Program-made: the position numbers and the translations under genes
NCBI RefSeq assembly: GCF_003347605.1
Contig: NZ_QDFZ01000017.1
Span: forward strand, 62,001 to 126,000
Source: Chryseobacterium sp. KLBC 52
GTDB lineage: Bacteria; Bacteroidota; Bacteroidia; Flavobacteriales; Weeksellaceae
Length of the DNA: 64,000 nucleotides
Direction of reading: 5' to 3'
Part shown: positions 7,600-15,831 of the stretch, in pieces
Layout of the letters: every line of letters starts with the position of its first letter
Numbering within the stretch: the first letter of the stretch is position 1
The notes under the pieces: generated by a model
What the model was told of the DNA's origin: nothing
Database searches by the model: none
What the model saw: the letters and a program-made list of their open reading frames with translations, nothing else

Positions 7600-8310
7600 A
7601 TGAAAAAAATTCTATTCCTTTTAGCAGGTGGTTTACTGACTGCCCAGCAAACCTCCGAATTGCTTTCCAACAACTGGTATATTTCCAAAATGGTAACAAG
7701 CAGCGGGCAGACTACCAATACACCTTTAATAGATAACGGAGTTCCCGCGACTACATTTAATTCGGCGGGAGGAACGAGCTATGTTATTAATTCCAGATAT
7801 TACAACACTTCTATGATGGGTTTCGGGATTATGCCCGGAAGCAACAATCTGATCAAAACGTCAAACGCATGTACTCTTTTGTTCTATAACGGAGGAAATG
7901 CAGCGCCTGTGCGTGCCTATGATCAGAAAAACTGTGACATTTATGGCTTAGGAGCTTACGCCTCAATATACAGTTATCAGATCACAACCAACGGAAGTGT
8001 AAAGACTTTGGTGATTACAGATCCTTCGGGAAATAAAATCTACTATAACAATACTGACCAATTGAGCACTAAAGAAGCTGCTGCAGTAACGAAAAATTTC
8101 AAAGCATACCCTAACCCTGTAAAAGAAATTTTGCATCTTGAAAATATTGAGAAAAACCTTCCTCTTAAGATCTACGATTTGTCAGGAAAACTGGTGTTTG
8201 AAACCACAACTAACGGCAACAAAACATCACTTGATACTAGCAGTTTACAGAAAGGGCAATATATTGTAACGATAGAAAATTATAAGTCCTATCCTTTTGT
8301 CAAAGAATAA
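7600..8310 (+). CDS. Secreted protein of unknown function with T9SS sorting domain
   Basis: 236 residues. A short signal peptide (MKKILFLLAGGLLTAQQ) precedes a domain of about 140 residues that I do not recognise. It contains W26 and two cysteines (in NACTLL and KNCDIYG). The last 75 residues form a T9SS type A sorting domain (AYPNPVKEILHLEN... IYDLSGKLV... LQKGQYIVTI). Proteins with this ending are exported by the Por system and released or anchored at the surface. A TTG at 7549-7551 lies 22 bases before a TATCTTTA box, a plausible promoter. No enzyme motif is evident. Confidence 0.75.
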   Translation: MKKILFLLAGGLLTAQQTSELLSNNWYISKMVTSSGQTTNTPLIDNGVPATTFNSAGGTSYVINSRYYNTSMMGFGIMPGSNNLIKTSNACTLLFYNGGNAAPVRAYDQKNCDIYGLGAYASIYSYQITTNGSVKTLVITDPSGNKIYYNNTDQLSTKEAAAVTKNFKAYPNPVKEILHLENIEKNLPLKIYDLSGKLVFETTTNGNKTSLDTSSLQKGQYIVTIENYKSYPFVKE

Positions 8311-8336
8311 AAACAGAATATTTCATATATATAAAA

Positions 8337-8365
8337 AACCGTTTCAGTTATTGAAACGGTTTTTA
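8337..8365. terminator. Bidirectional terminator
   Basis: AACCGTTTCA (8337-8346) pairs perfectly with TGAAACGGTT (8352-8361), with A and T runs on either side. It separates the convergent T9SS protein and methyltransferase genes. Confidence 0.8.
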
Positions 8366-8367
8366 TC

Positions 8368-9135
8368 TTATTTTTTATAAACTACAGGTAAGATTTCATT
8401 ATGTCTTATCCCGAATTTTTTTATTTCTTCTTCAGAGAATTTCTGTGAATAGAAGTTGGGGTCTATTTCGAAGCCTGCTTTTCTTAAGCGGTCAAAATAA
8501 TCCATTCCATACCAACGAACATGATCGTACTGTCCGAAATGTTTCTGACGTTCTTTTGGGTCTTTTATCGTGAAGTCTTCGTAGGTTTTCTCCAACGAAT
8601 TTTTCATCGGAACCTGAAGAATTCCCCATCCGCCAGGTTTCATTACCCTGTACAGCTCGCTCATTGCTTTGGCATCGTCTTCAATATGTTCCAGCACATG
8701 ATTACAGAAAATGATATCAAAACTGTCATTTTCGAAAGGTAAATCCAGAATATCAGCTTTCACATCTACAATGGGAGAATAGAGGTCTGCTGAAATATAA
8801 TTCAGGTTGCTCATTCTCTTGAACTTTCTCAAAAATTCCTGTTCGGGAGCAATATGCAGCACTTTATAATTTTTAATAAAAAAATCGGTTTCGTTCTGAA
8901 GATACAGCCACATCTGGCGGTGTCTTTCCAAACTCAACGTTCCGGGAGAAAGTGCATTTTCTCTTTGTTTTCCATATCCGTAGGGAAGGAATTTTCTGTA
9001 AGATCTTCCATCAATAGGATCAAAAAATTTGTCACCTTTGAAAAACTGATAAATAAGCGGTCTTGCCCAGATGCTCATTTTAATAAGCATAGGGCGTGGA
9101 ATTTTATTCAGTAAAAGCTTCGTTACCTTTTTCAT
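8368..9135 (-). CDS. Class I SAM-dependent methyltransferase
   Basis: 255 residues with a methyltransferase-11-type core. Motif I is VLHIAPEQEF rather than the usual glycine-rich loop, a variant seen in a subgroup of Bacteroidota methyltransferases. Motif II is the YISADLY strand, and motif IV/post-I appears as FDIIFCNHVLEHIEDD. The motif V region is MKPGGWGILQVP. The substrate is unknown. The start codon overlaps the stop of map by one base (TAATG), so the two genes are almost certainly co-transcribed and translationally coupled. Confidence 0.8.
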   Translation of the reverse strand: MKKVTKLLLNKIPRPMLIKMSIWARPLIYQFFKGDKFFDPIDGRSYRKFLPYGYGKQRENALSPGTLSLERHRQMWLYLQNETDFFIKNYKVLHIAPEQEFLRKFKRMSNLNYISADLYSPIVDVKADILDLPFENDSFDIIFCNHVLEHIEDDAKAMSELYRVMKPGGWGILQVPMKNSLEKTYEDFTIKDPKERQKHFGQYDHVRWYGMDYFDRLRKAGFEIDPNFYSQKFSEEEIKKFGIRHNEILPVVYKK

Positions 9136-9944
9136 TAAAAATCCAGTTGGAACTGCTTTTCTTCATCACTTACAATCCCTAAAGCTTCGTATACATAATC
9201 AAATGTAGAAAGCAATACCGGCTTACCATTGATCACTGCTACATCATGCTCGAAGTGAGCAGATGGCATATTATCTAAAGTAGTTACTGTCCAGCCATCA
9301 TTATGGAACTTTACTTTTTCAGTTCCCATGTTAACCATCGGCTCGATTGCAATGGCTAAACCATCTTTAATTACTTTTCCGCTTCCTTGTCTTCCATAGT
9401 TAGGAACTTGTGGATCTTCGTGCATTTTTCTACCCAATCCGTGTCCTACAAGCTCTCTTACTACTCCATATCCTTCTTTTTCACAATGTGTCTGGATGGC
9501 ATGGGAGATATCTCCAATTCTTTTTCCTCTGACAACCTGCTCAATTCCTTTGTATAAAGATTCCTTGGTAACCTGCAATAATTTTTTAACCTCAGGTTTT
9601 ACTTCCCCGATTTCAAAAGTATAGGCATGATCTCCTACGAAACCGTTAAGAATAACTCCACAGTCTACAGAAAGAACATCTCCTTCTTTCACTACATCTT
9701 TGTTTGGGAAACCATGAACTACCTGCTCATTCGGAGAGATACAAAGAGAGTTTGGAAATCCTCCGTATCCTAAGAATGCGGGTTCAGCACCATGATCTTT
9801 AATAAAATCATGAGCCAGTTTATCTAAATATAAGGTAGTAATCCCCGGTTTAATTTCTTTTGCCAACATTCCCAATGTTTTAGAAACCAGTCGGGCACTC
9901 TCCTTCATCAGACGTAATTCGTCTATCGTTTTTAATTGAATCAT
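9135..9944 (-). CDS. map: Type I methionine aminopeptidase
   Basis: 269 residues. The enzyme removes the initiator methionine from nascent proteins. All metal ligands can be placed: D94, D105, H168, E201 and E232, with H78 in VVHGFP as the substrate-side histidine. The spacing is the same as in the E. coli enzyme with a shift of three residues. There is no N-terminal zinc-finger extension, which is usual for the bacterial type. It is first in a two-gene unit with the methyltransferase. No clear TAnnTTTG box was found just upstream, so the promoter may lie further out in the 157-base gap. Confidence 0.95.
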   Translation of the reverse strand: MIQLKTIDELRLMKESARLVSKTLGMLAKEIKPGITTLYLDKLAHDFIKDHGAEPAFLGYGGFPNSLCISPNEQVVHGFPNKDVVKEGDVLSVDCGVILNGFVGDHAYTFEIGEVKPEVKKLLQVTKESLYKGIEQVVRGKRIGDISHAIQTHCEKEGYGVVRELVGHGLGRKMHEDPQVPNYGRQGSGKVIKDGLAIAIEPMVNMGTEKVKFHNDGWTVTTLDNMPSAHFEHDVAVINGKPVLLSTFDYVYEALGIVSDEEKQFQLDF

Positions 9945-10101
9945 TGTTGTATAGATGTTAGATATTAGATGTCAGAAGCCAGCGTTATGCTTATTTTTAC
10001 TTCCCATCATCTACTGAACTTTCTCCTATAAATTATAAAAGACCAAAAGCACTTGATATTAAAAAACTAACCTCTAATAGCAGGCTTCTAATTTCTATAT
10101 T

Positions 10102-10533
10102 TTACCAAAAAAGTCCTTTTTTCTTTTCTTTTTTAAGTTTTGAATAAGCAAGAACTTCTTTTCCTTCAACGCGGAATTCTATTCTTTCCTGAATGATGTT
10201 GTAAATTTCGCCCCATCCCGGAAATCCTCCTAAGTTTCTGTCATCAATAAACCAATCTGCATCTAATTTTCTGGACTGATTTTCAGGATCAAAAACTTCT
10301 CCTTCAAAACTTGAGTTCACAGAATAGAATTCTATTCCATTTTTTTTACAAAATTCTACTGCTTCATCTAACGTTTTTCCGTGTCTGTAAGTCCAAAGTA
10401 TCAATCTGAATCCTTCAGACTGAAGTCTTTTCAAAGTTTCGAATGCAAAAGTTTTCGGTTTTCCAATGGCCGGGTAAGCATCATCAACAATAGTCCCGTC
10501 AAAGTCAACAGCAATCTTTTTATTATTTAACAT
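10102..10533 (-). CDS. Small HAD-type hydrolase, BT0820-like
   Basis: 143 residues. Motif I is VDFDGTIVDD (nucleophile D9, acid D11). Motif II is LILWTYRHG and motif IV is the DADWFIDDRN stretch. There is no cap domain, and the small size matches the capless BT0820-like HAD proteins common in Bacteroidota. These probably act on phosphorylated small molecules or on larger substrates that a cap would exclude. The C-terminus is lysine-rich (KLKKEKKKGLFW). It has its own promoter and is separated from the desaturase by a terminator. Confidence 0.8.
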   Translation of the reverse strand: MLNNKKIAVDFDGTIVDDAYPAIGKPKTFAFETLKRLQSEGFRLILWTYRHGKTLDEAVEFCKKNGIEFYSVNSSFEGEVFDPENQSRKLDADWFIDDRNLGGFPGWGEIYNIIQERIEFRVEGKEVLAYSKLKKEKKKGLFW

Positions 10534-10554
10534 TTTGTTCTTTTTTTAGCTTTG

Positions 10555-10562
10555 CAAAGATA
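10555..10562 (-). promoter_or_regulatory. Candidate -7 box of the BT0820-like gene
   Basis: The minus strand reads TATCTTTG, a perfect TAnnTTTG match, 21 bases upstream of the ATG at 10533. No strong -33 TTG is visible. Confidence 0.5.
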
Positions 10563-10573
10563 AGAAATAAAAA

Positions 10574-10596
10574 GAGTGCCAAAAAGAAAGGCACTC
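10574..10596 (-). terminator. Terminator of the acyl-ACP desaturase gene
   Basis: GAGTGCC and GGCACTC form a seven-base stem around a nine-base loop. Read on the minus strand, a run of T follows directly. Confidence 0.7.
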
Positions 10597-10632
10597 AATA
10601 CTTTTATATTTTAAATAATAATAAAGATCTTA

Positions 10633-11610
10633 TTAGCTTTTTACCCAGCTAAACTGGAACTGAAGATCCGGAGTAGAAACTCTGTCTGTGATCTTCTGCA
10701 GCCTTGCAGGAAGCTTCATCAGGTATTCCTGAGCTTTTTCTGCTTTTTCTGTAAGTCCTTTTACGTGCTCAATTTTCCATTCATCTAAAAGGTCTTTCAT
10801 AATATTGATATAATCCTGACCTGTGTAGACCATACATCTTTGTGCTGCATCTGAGAAATGGCCCCAAAGTTCACCCGCTTTCTGTCCGGATTGTCTCATT
10901 AAGTGAGCAGGCATTACAATTTTCTTACGCATCATATCTTCAAAGGCAAGAATCATTTCTGAAGGGTCAACTTCAAGGATTTTTGCTACGAAATGTTTGT
11001 ATGCTTTAGCATGTCTTGCTTCGTCTGCAGCAATAACCCCGCACATTTTTGCTAATTTTCCGTTTCCGGATTGTTTTGCCAATGTTCCAACTCTTCTGTG
11101 AGAGATATTGGTAGCGGTTTCCTGGAAGCTTGTATAAATGAAGTTTCTGTAGGGGTCCATACTTGTTCCCAGATCGAATCCGTCATTAATAAGGTATTGA
11201 GTCGTGATTTCCACTTCTCTCATGTTTACTCTTCCACACAGATAAAGATATTTGTTTAATAAATCTCCGTGTCTGTTTTCCTCAGCAGTCCATGCTCTTA
11301 CCCAGTTGGCCCAGCCTACTTTTTCTTCCTGATTGATTCCGTCAACACCCATCAACCAGGACTCATAAGAAGGAAGTGCTTCTTCTGTGATACAGTCACC
11401 GATTAATGTTACAAAGAGATCGTAAGGCATTTCACGGGCAAAAGTCTGAATTTCTTCTAAGTCGTGTTTAAACTCATCGCTTGAAGGATCTGGTAAATAA
11501 TCGGAAGGCTGCCAGATTTTTTCAATTGGCGTTAAAAATTTATCAAGAAAAGAACCTACTTCCTTTTCCAATAATCCCATTACTTCTTTCCTAACAAGCT
11601 TTTGATACAT
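10633..11610 (-). CDS. Acyl-ACP desaturase (ferritin-like diiron enzyme)
   Basis: 325 residues. This soluble stearoyl-ACP-desaturase-type enzyme inserts a cis double bond into acyl chains bound to acyl carrier protein, using a diiron centre and ferredoxin. The iron ligands are visible as E111xxH114 (EENRHG), E164 (SFQETATNISHRR) and E197xxH200 (DEARH). The length agrees with bacterial members. The product would contribute unsaturated fatty acids to membrane lipids. It is monocistronic, with a clear -7 box upstream and a terminator downstream. Confidence 0.9.
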   Translation of the reverse strand: MYQKLVRKEVMGLLEKEVGSFLDKFLTPIEKIWQPSDYLPDPSSDEFKHDLEEIQTFAREMPYDLFVTLIGDCITEEALPSYESWLMGVDGINQEEKVGWANWVRAWTAEENRHGDLLNKYLYLCGRVNMREVEITTQYLINDGFDLGTSMDPYRNFIYTSFQETATNISHRRVGTLAKQSGNGKLAKMCGVIAADEARHAKAYKHFVAKILEVDPSEMILAFEDMMRKKIVMPAHLMRQSGQKAGELWGHFSDAAQRCMVYTGQDYINIMKDLLDEWKIEHVKGLTEKAEKAQEYLMKLPARLQKITDRVSTPDLQFQFSWVKS

Positions 11611-11632
11611 TTTACTATTCAGTTTTAATTTA

Positions 11633-11640
11633 CAAAGATA
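11633..11640 (-). promoter_or_regulatory. Candidate -7 box of the desaturase gene
   Basis: The minus strand reads TATCTTTG, matching TAnnTTTG, 22 bases upstream of the ATG at 11610. The upstream region is A/T-rich without a clear TTG. Confidence 0.5.
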
Positions 11641-11706
11641 TGATTTATTTATTATTTAACGCATAATAAAGTATGCAAGTCATACCTTATCTGACATAAA
11701 TCATAA

Positions 11707-11742
11707 AAAAAATGCCGCTACAAAAGCATAACGGCATTTTTT
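11707..11742 (-). terminator. Terminator of gpmI
   Basis: AATGCCG (11711-11717) pairs with CGGCATT (11732-11738). A long T run follows on the minus strand. Confidence 0.75.
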
Positions 11743-11760
11743 TAACAATATTATTGAATA

Positions 11761-13302
11761 TTAATTAACCAAAACTTCTCCAGTCATTGCATCCGGTATT
11801 TCAACACCCATTACTTTAAGGATTGTAGGGGCTACATCACCCAGTTTTCCTGGTTTTAAATTCCATGTGTGGTCTTTATCCATAACGATAAAAGGAACCA
11901 GATTTGTAGAGTGCTGAGTATTTGGAGTTCCGTCCGGATTGATCATTACATCCGAGTTTCCGTGATCGGCAAGAATGAAAACAGCATATCCGTTTTCATA
12001 GGCAGCTGTAGCTACTTTTTCAATGCACTGATCTACCACCTCAGCGGCTTTTACAGCGGCTTCAAAAACACCTGTGTGTCCAACCATATCTGTATTGGCG
12101 AAATTCAAACAAACAAAATCAGCCGTTCCCTGCTCCAGTTCTGGCACGATAGCATTAGTAATATCATAGGCTGACATTTCCGGCTTCAGGTCATAGGTAG
12201 GAACGTCTTTCGGACTTGGGCAAAGAAGCCTTCTTTCTCCTGCAAATTCCTCCTCTCTTCCTCCTGAGAAGAAGAAAGTAACGTGCGGATATTTCTCTGT
12301 TTCTGCAATTCTGATCTGGGTTTTTCCATTTTTTTCAAGAATTTCGCCCATGGTTTCCGTCAGTACATTTTCATCAAAAACAACCTGTACATTCTGGAAT
12401 GTTTTATCATAGTTTGTTAATGTGATGTAATACAGGTTCAGTTTCTTCATTCCAAATTCCGGGAAATCTTTCTGTGAAAGAACTTCTGTAATTTCTCTTC
12501 CTCTGTCTGTACGGAAATTGAAGCAGATCACCACATCATCTTCAATGATTCTTGCTACCGGTACTACATTTCCTGTAGCGGTAGTATTCATTAAAATAAT
12601 AGGCTTCAGGAACTCATCGGTTACATTATTATCATAATACATCTTGATTGTTGCCAAAGCATCCGTTGTCTGTTCTCCTATCCCTTCTACAAGGGCACCG
12701 TACGCTAATTTTACGCGTTCCCATCTTTTATCTCTGTCCATGGCATAGTATCTTCCTACCACTGTTGCCAGCTTTCCGGTAGTGGCATCCATATGCTTCT
12801 GAAGTTCATCGATAAATCCTAATCCTGAATGCGGATCGCAGTCTCTACCATCGGTAAACGCATGAACAAAAACGTTCTCATTCAATCCGAATTCTTTTGC
12901 AGCGGTCAGTAATCCTTTTAAGTGATTGATATGGGAATGTACACCTCCATTGGAAACCAATCCGATAAAGTGTATTTTTTTATTTTCTCTTTTAGCATAT
13001 TCAAAAGCATCCTGGATCACTTTTTCCTGCCCTAATGTTCCGTTTTCAACAGCCATATTCAGTTTTACCAGGTTTTGGTAAACGACTCTTCCGGCTCCCA
13101 GGTTCATGTGTCCCACTTCAGAATTTCCCATCTGTCCTGCTGGTAAACCTACAGCCAATCCACTTGCTTCAAGCGTAGTATGGGGAAATCTTTGGTAACA
13201 GCTGTCTATGAATGGTGTATTTGCTTTATCTATTGCAGAAACGTTGGGGTTTGTTCCCAATCCCCATCCGTCAAGAATGGCCAATATTGCTTTTTTCGAC
13301 AT
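11761..13302 (-). CDS. gpmI: 2,3-bisphosphoglycerate-independent phosphoglycerate mutase
   Basis: 513 residues, the normal length for this two-domain alkaline-phosphatase-superfamily enzyme. It interconverts 3- and 2-phosphoglycerate in glycolysis using two Mn ions. D11 (AILDGWG) and the phosphoserine S61 (GQMGNSEVGHMNLGAGR) are in place, and the second metal site appears in the ADHGNSD stretch near the C-terminus. The HSHINHL and DGRDCDPHSG motifs of the transferase domain are present. It is transcribed alone from a promoter with a good -7 box. Confidence 0.95.
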   Translation of the reverse strand: MSKKAILAILDGWGLGTNPNVSAIDKANTPFIDSCYQRFPHTTLEASGLAVGLPAGQMGNSEVGHMNLGAGRVVYQNLVKLNMAVENGTLGQEKVIQDAFEYAKRENKKIHFIGLVSNGGVHSHINHLKGLLTAAKEFGLNENVFVHAFTDGRDCDPHSGLGFIDELQKHMDATTGKLATVVGRYYAMDRDKRWERVKLAYGALVEGIGEQTTDALATIKMYYDNNVTDEFLKPIILMNTTATGNVVPVARIIEDDVVICFNFRTDRGREITEVLSQKDFPEFGMKKLNLYYITLTNYDKTFQNVQVVFDENVLTETMGEILEKNGKTQIRIAETEKYPHVTFFFSGGREEEFAGERRLLCPSPKDVPTYDLKPEMSAYDITNAIVPELEQGTADFVCLNFANTDMVGHTGVFEAAVKAAEVVDQCIEKVATAAYENGYAVFILADHGNSDVMINPDGTPNTQHSTNLVPFIVMDKDHTWNLKPGKLGDVAPTILKVMGVEIPDAMTGEVLVN

Positions 13303-13322
13303 TTTGTAAAACTTTTGTTAGA

Positions 13323-13330
13323 CAAATTTA
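13323..13330 (-). promoter_or_regulatory. Candidate -7 box of gpmI
   Basis: The minus strand reads TAAATTTG, matching TAnnTTTG, 20 bases upstream of the gpmI ATG. Confidence 0.5.
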
Positions 13331-13453
13331 CCTAATTTCCTATGAATAGAAGAATTTGAAGACTCGAATTTTATGGATTACTGATGATCAATTGATTGCT
13401 TTTGAAATTTTAACCTTGTCAAGGTTAATAATAATTACCCGCATTAATCCATT

Positions 13454-14383
13454 TTATTCTTTAAAAAAATCTTCGAATTTTATGTTTTTTTGCTTTGCAT
13501 ATTCTCTGATATACTGATCCAGAAAGCCACTCTCCTTAAGAAACAGAAGAGGATTCTGAATATGTAAGATATCGTCAATAGCTTTATGCTTATCTGACTG
13601 TTTATTAAAATAGGCCTCAGAAATCTTATATCCCATCCAATAGCCCAGATCGTTAGGCCTGTTATCTTTTTTACTGGTTCCGTACAGCCAGTCTGTAGGA
13701 TCATTCTTCTTTAATACAGTTACAAATTCTTTATACAGTTTATCAGCATGGGCCTCTCCATATTGATAAAACGGGCTGTTATTGGTTTCTCCAGACACCA
13801 ATTCACTGATAAAATCGGCACTTCCTTCGCTTAATGTGTATTTTAAAAGGTTATCAGTTCCTTTGATATCCTGTTGGAAATGAATCGTCTCATGGGAAAC
13901 AAGTCCTGCAATACCATCCAGATTTTGAAGAGTTTCTGTACCGATCATAATTCCGTCTTTAGAAAATGTTCCTCCTGTATTAAACCTTCCGTATACAAAA
14001 TATATTGGTGGAAATTTTGCCTGTGGATACCAGTATTTCAATGCGCTGTAAACAGCCCTGATTCTTTTTTCTTTCTGGTTGATTCCTGCCAGAACATGAC
14101 GGCTTTTCAGATAGTCGTCTTTTCTCTTTTTCACCATGATATACAAAGAATCAGCATTGATTATGCGGTATTCCATAAAACCTTTTACGCCTTGAGATCC
14201 GTTGTTGATATAATCTCTAAAAGGGTTTTCTTTTGAGACATCCATTTTATCAAATGCTTTCCAGAACCGGTCTGTATCTTTAGTTTCGAAAACTGCGTTC
14301 AGGGGATCGGTGGAGAAATTTGTCTGTGCTTTTATAATTCCGGAAGCTAGAAGAAGACATGTAAAGATGTATCTGGTTTTCAT
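13454..14383 (-). CDS. Secreted zinc metalloprotease-like protein (DUF2268-like)
   Basis: 309 residues with a signal peptide ending KAQ at about residue 20. The zinc motif HExxH is H164-E165-T-I-H168 (SHETIHFQQ). A plausible third ligand is E186 in LSEGSADFISEL, giving a gluzincin-like arrangement. The spacing resembles the predicted Zn-dependent proteases of the DUF2268 group. A periplasmic or secreted protease or chaperone-like role is inferred. The substrate is unknown and the activity is untested. The gene stands alone between gpmI and the SUI1-like gene. Confidence 0.7.
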   Translation of the reverse strand: MKTRYIFTCLLLASGIIKAQTNFSTDPLNAVFETKDTDRFWKAFDKMDVSKENPFRDYINNGSQGVKGFMEYRIINADSLYIMVKKRKDDYLKSRHVLAGINQKEKRIRAVYSALKYWYPQAKFPPIYFVYGRFNTGGTFSKDGIMIGTETLQNLDGIAGLVSHETIHFQQDIKGTDNLLKYTLSEGSADFISELVSGETNNSPFYQYGEAHADKLYKEFVTVLKKNDPTDWLYGTSKKDNRPNDLGYWMGYKISEAYFNKQSDKHKAIDDILHIQNPLLFLKESGFLDQYIREYAKQKNIKFEDFFKE

Positions 14384-14536
14384 ATTAGTTTTTAAAGATA
14401 TCTTATCAAACGGTTAAAAATATAAAAACTTATACAGAATCGAAATTAACTTGTATCAAATTTTTTGTGACCTTGACAGGGTTAAAAAAATTAAAATTTC
14501 GTTGATTATTCCCCTTCATTAATCAGTAAATCTTTT

Positions 14537-14544
14537 TAATTTTG
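14537..14544 (+). promoter_or_regulatory. Candidate -7 box of the SUI1-like gene, very close to the ATG
   Basis: TAATTTTG matches TAnnTTTG but ends only four bases before the ATG. A transcript starting 5-7 bases after the box would be essentially leaderless. No -33 TTG is well placed. Confidence 0.4.
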
Positions 14545-14548
14545 CAGT

Positions 14549-14872
14549 ATGGATTTACGAGATCAATTGAAGAATCTTTTTCCTGATCATGAAGAGCAGG
14601 ATTTTGAGATGCCTGAAGAGCAATTCAAGCAGAAAGAGCCTTTGGTATGCAAATTTGAGAAAAAAGGAAGAAACGGTAAGCCTGTAACGATTGTTGAAGG
14701 CTGGGAAGGCAGTGAGGAAGACCTGAAAAAAATCTCAAAAAAAATAAAAACCACCTTGGGTATAGGCGGCTCTGAGAAGGATGGAACGATTATCATTCAA
14801 GGGGATAACCGTGATAAAATCATGAATATCCTTAAAGAAATGGGCTATAAAACCAAACGTGTTGGCGGATAG
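14549..14872 (+). CDS. SUI1/eIF1-family translation factor, YciH-like
   Basis: 107 residues. The C-terminal 75 residues carry the SUI1 fold: a GRNGKPVTIVEGW strand, a lysine-rich helix (LKKISKKIKTTLG), the GGSEKDGTIIIQGD loop and strand, and an end helix (KIMNILKEMGYKTKRVGG). Bacterial YciH proteins resemble eukaryotic eIF1 and can affect start-codon selection in vitro. Their cellular role is unclear. The acidic N-terminal tail (DHEEQDFEMPEEQ) is typical. It is convergent with the LRR gene, with only two bases between the stop codons. Confidence 0.85.
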   Translation: MDLRDQLKNLFPDHEEQDFEMPEEQFKQKEPLVCKFEKKGRNGKPVTIVEGWEGSEEDLKKISKKIKTTLGIGGSEKDGTIIIQGDNRDKIMNILKEMGYKTKRVGG

Positions 14873-14874
14873 TT

Positions 14875-15774
14875 CTAGAAATAGATCTGGGTTCCCGACA
14901 GTAAGGTTTTTAAGTTTTCAATGGTAGATTTTTCTATAGGATTTCCTGTAAGAATCAATGTTTTCAGATTTTTAAGCTGTTTGATTTCTACAGGAATGTC
15001 TTTCAGATTATTGTTGGCCAGATTCATGCTGACAATATTTTTCAGCCCTTTTACTTTGGGCGATATTTCTGTGATATTATTTCCACTTACATTCAAAAAT
15101 TCCAGATTCTTTGCTTTGAAAAGGTTTTCCGGAAGTTTCATAATAGCATTCTGTTGCAGTTCAAGATATTTTAAATTGTCAGGAAAAGACAAATTCCCAA
15201 GGTCATTGATCTGATTATCTGAAAGGTTGAGAAATTTCAGGTTTTTGATCTGATTAAGTCTGTCTGCAATAAAGCTGATCTGGTTTCCCTGAAGGTTTAT
15301 TTCTTCCAGTGTGGGAATTTCCATAAGGGCTTCGGGAAAAGTGTTCAGATTATTGGCGTCAAAATGTACCACTTTAAGGTTCTGAAGTTTTGCAAGATTA
15401 GGATTAATACTTGTCAAACTGTTCAGATTCATTGAAAAAGTAGTCAGTTTCTTCAGATTGCTTACCTCATCCGGAATATATTTAATGCTGTTTTCATTCA
15501 CATTTAAAATTTCCAGTTCTTTTAAGGTAAAGAGCTCATGATCCATTTTCTCAAGCTTATTGGCCATGATATTCAAAAAGAACAATGAATTCAGTTTTAC
15601 GATCTGAGGAGGAATATTAAAAAGACCTTTCTCTCTGAAACTCATGCTGTAAACCGTTTTATCACTCCTTAAAGCCTCTTCAATATTGGTAAAAGTGGGA
15701 TATTTCACCGGATCAATCTGTGCTTTGATCTGAGAAAGTGAGAGGATGGAAATCAATAAGAAAAGCTTTTTCAT
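14875..15774 (-). CDS. Exported leucine-rich repeat protein
   Basis: 299 residues with a signal peptide (MKKLFLLISILSLSQIKAQ). About ten leucine-rich repeats of 22-23 residues follow (for example LKELEILNVNENSIKYIPDEV, NLKFLNLSDNQINDLG, LEFLNVSGNNITEISP). They form a solenoid across nearly the whole mature chain. There is no T9SS tail and no lipobox, so it is probably periplasmic or carried out by another route. A role in protein-protein contact is inferred from the fold only. A terminator hairpin lies ten bases upstream of its start codon, at the end of the preceding gene. Confidence 0.8.
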   Translation of the reverse strand: MKKLFLLISILSLSQIKAQIDPVKYPTFTNIEEALRSDKTVYSMSFREKGLFNIPPQIVKLNSLFFLNIMANKLEKMDHELFTLKELEILNVNENSIKYIPDEVSNLKKLTTFSMNLNSLTSINPNLAKLQNLKVVHFDANNLNTFPEALMEIPTLEEINLQGNQISFIADRLNQIKNLKFLNLSDNQINDLGNLSFPDNLKYLELQQNAIMKLPENLFKAKNLEFLNVSGNNITEISPKVKGLKNIVSMNLANNNLKDIPVEIKQLKNLKTLILTGNPIEKSTIENLKTLLSGTQIYF

Positions 15775-15784
15775 AAAAATAAAA

Positions 15785-15814
15785 GGTCTGCCAGCAACCC
15801 AAGCTGCCGACAGA
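15785..15814 (-). terminator. Terminator or attenuator between the PhoX-like and LRR genes
   Basis: On the minus strand GTCTGTCGGCAGC and GCTGGCAGAC form an imperfect stem with a seven-base loop, followed by CTTTTATTTTT. It ends ten bases before the LRR start codon, so it may also control how much transcript reaches the LRR gene. Confidence 0.6.
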
Positions 15815-15831
15815 CAAGAATTATAAATAAT

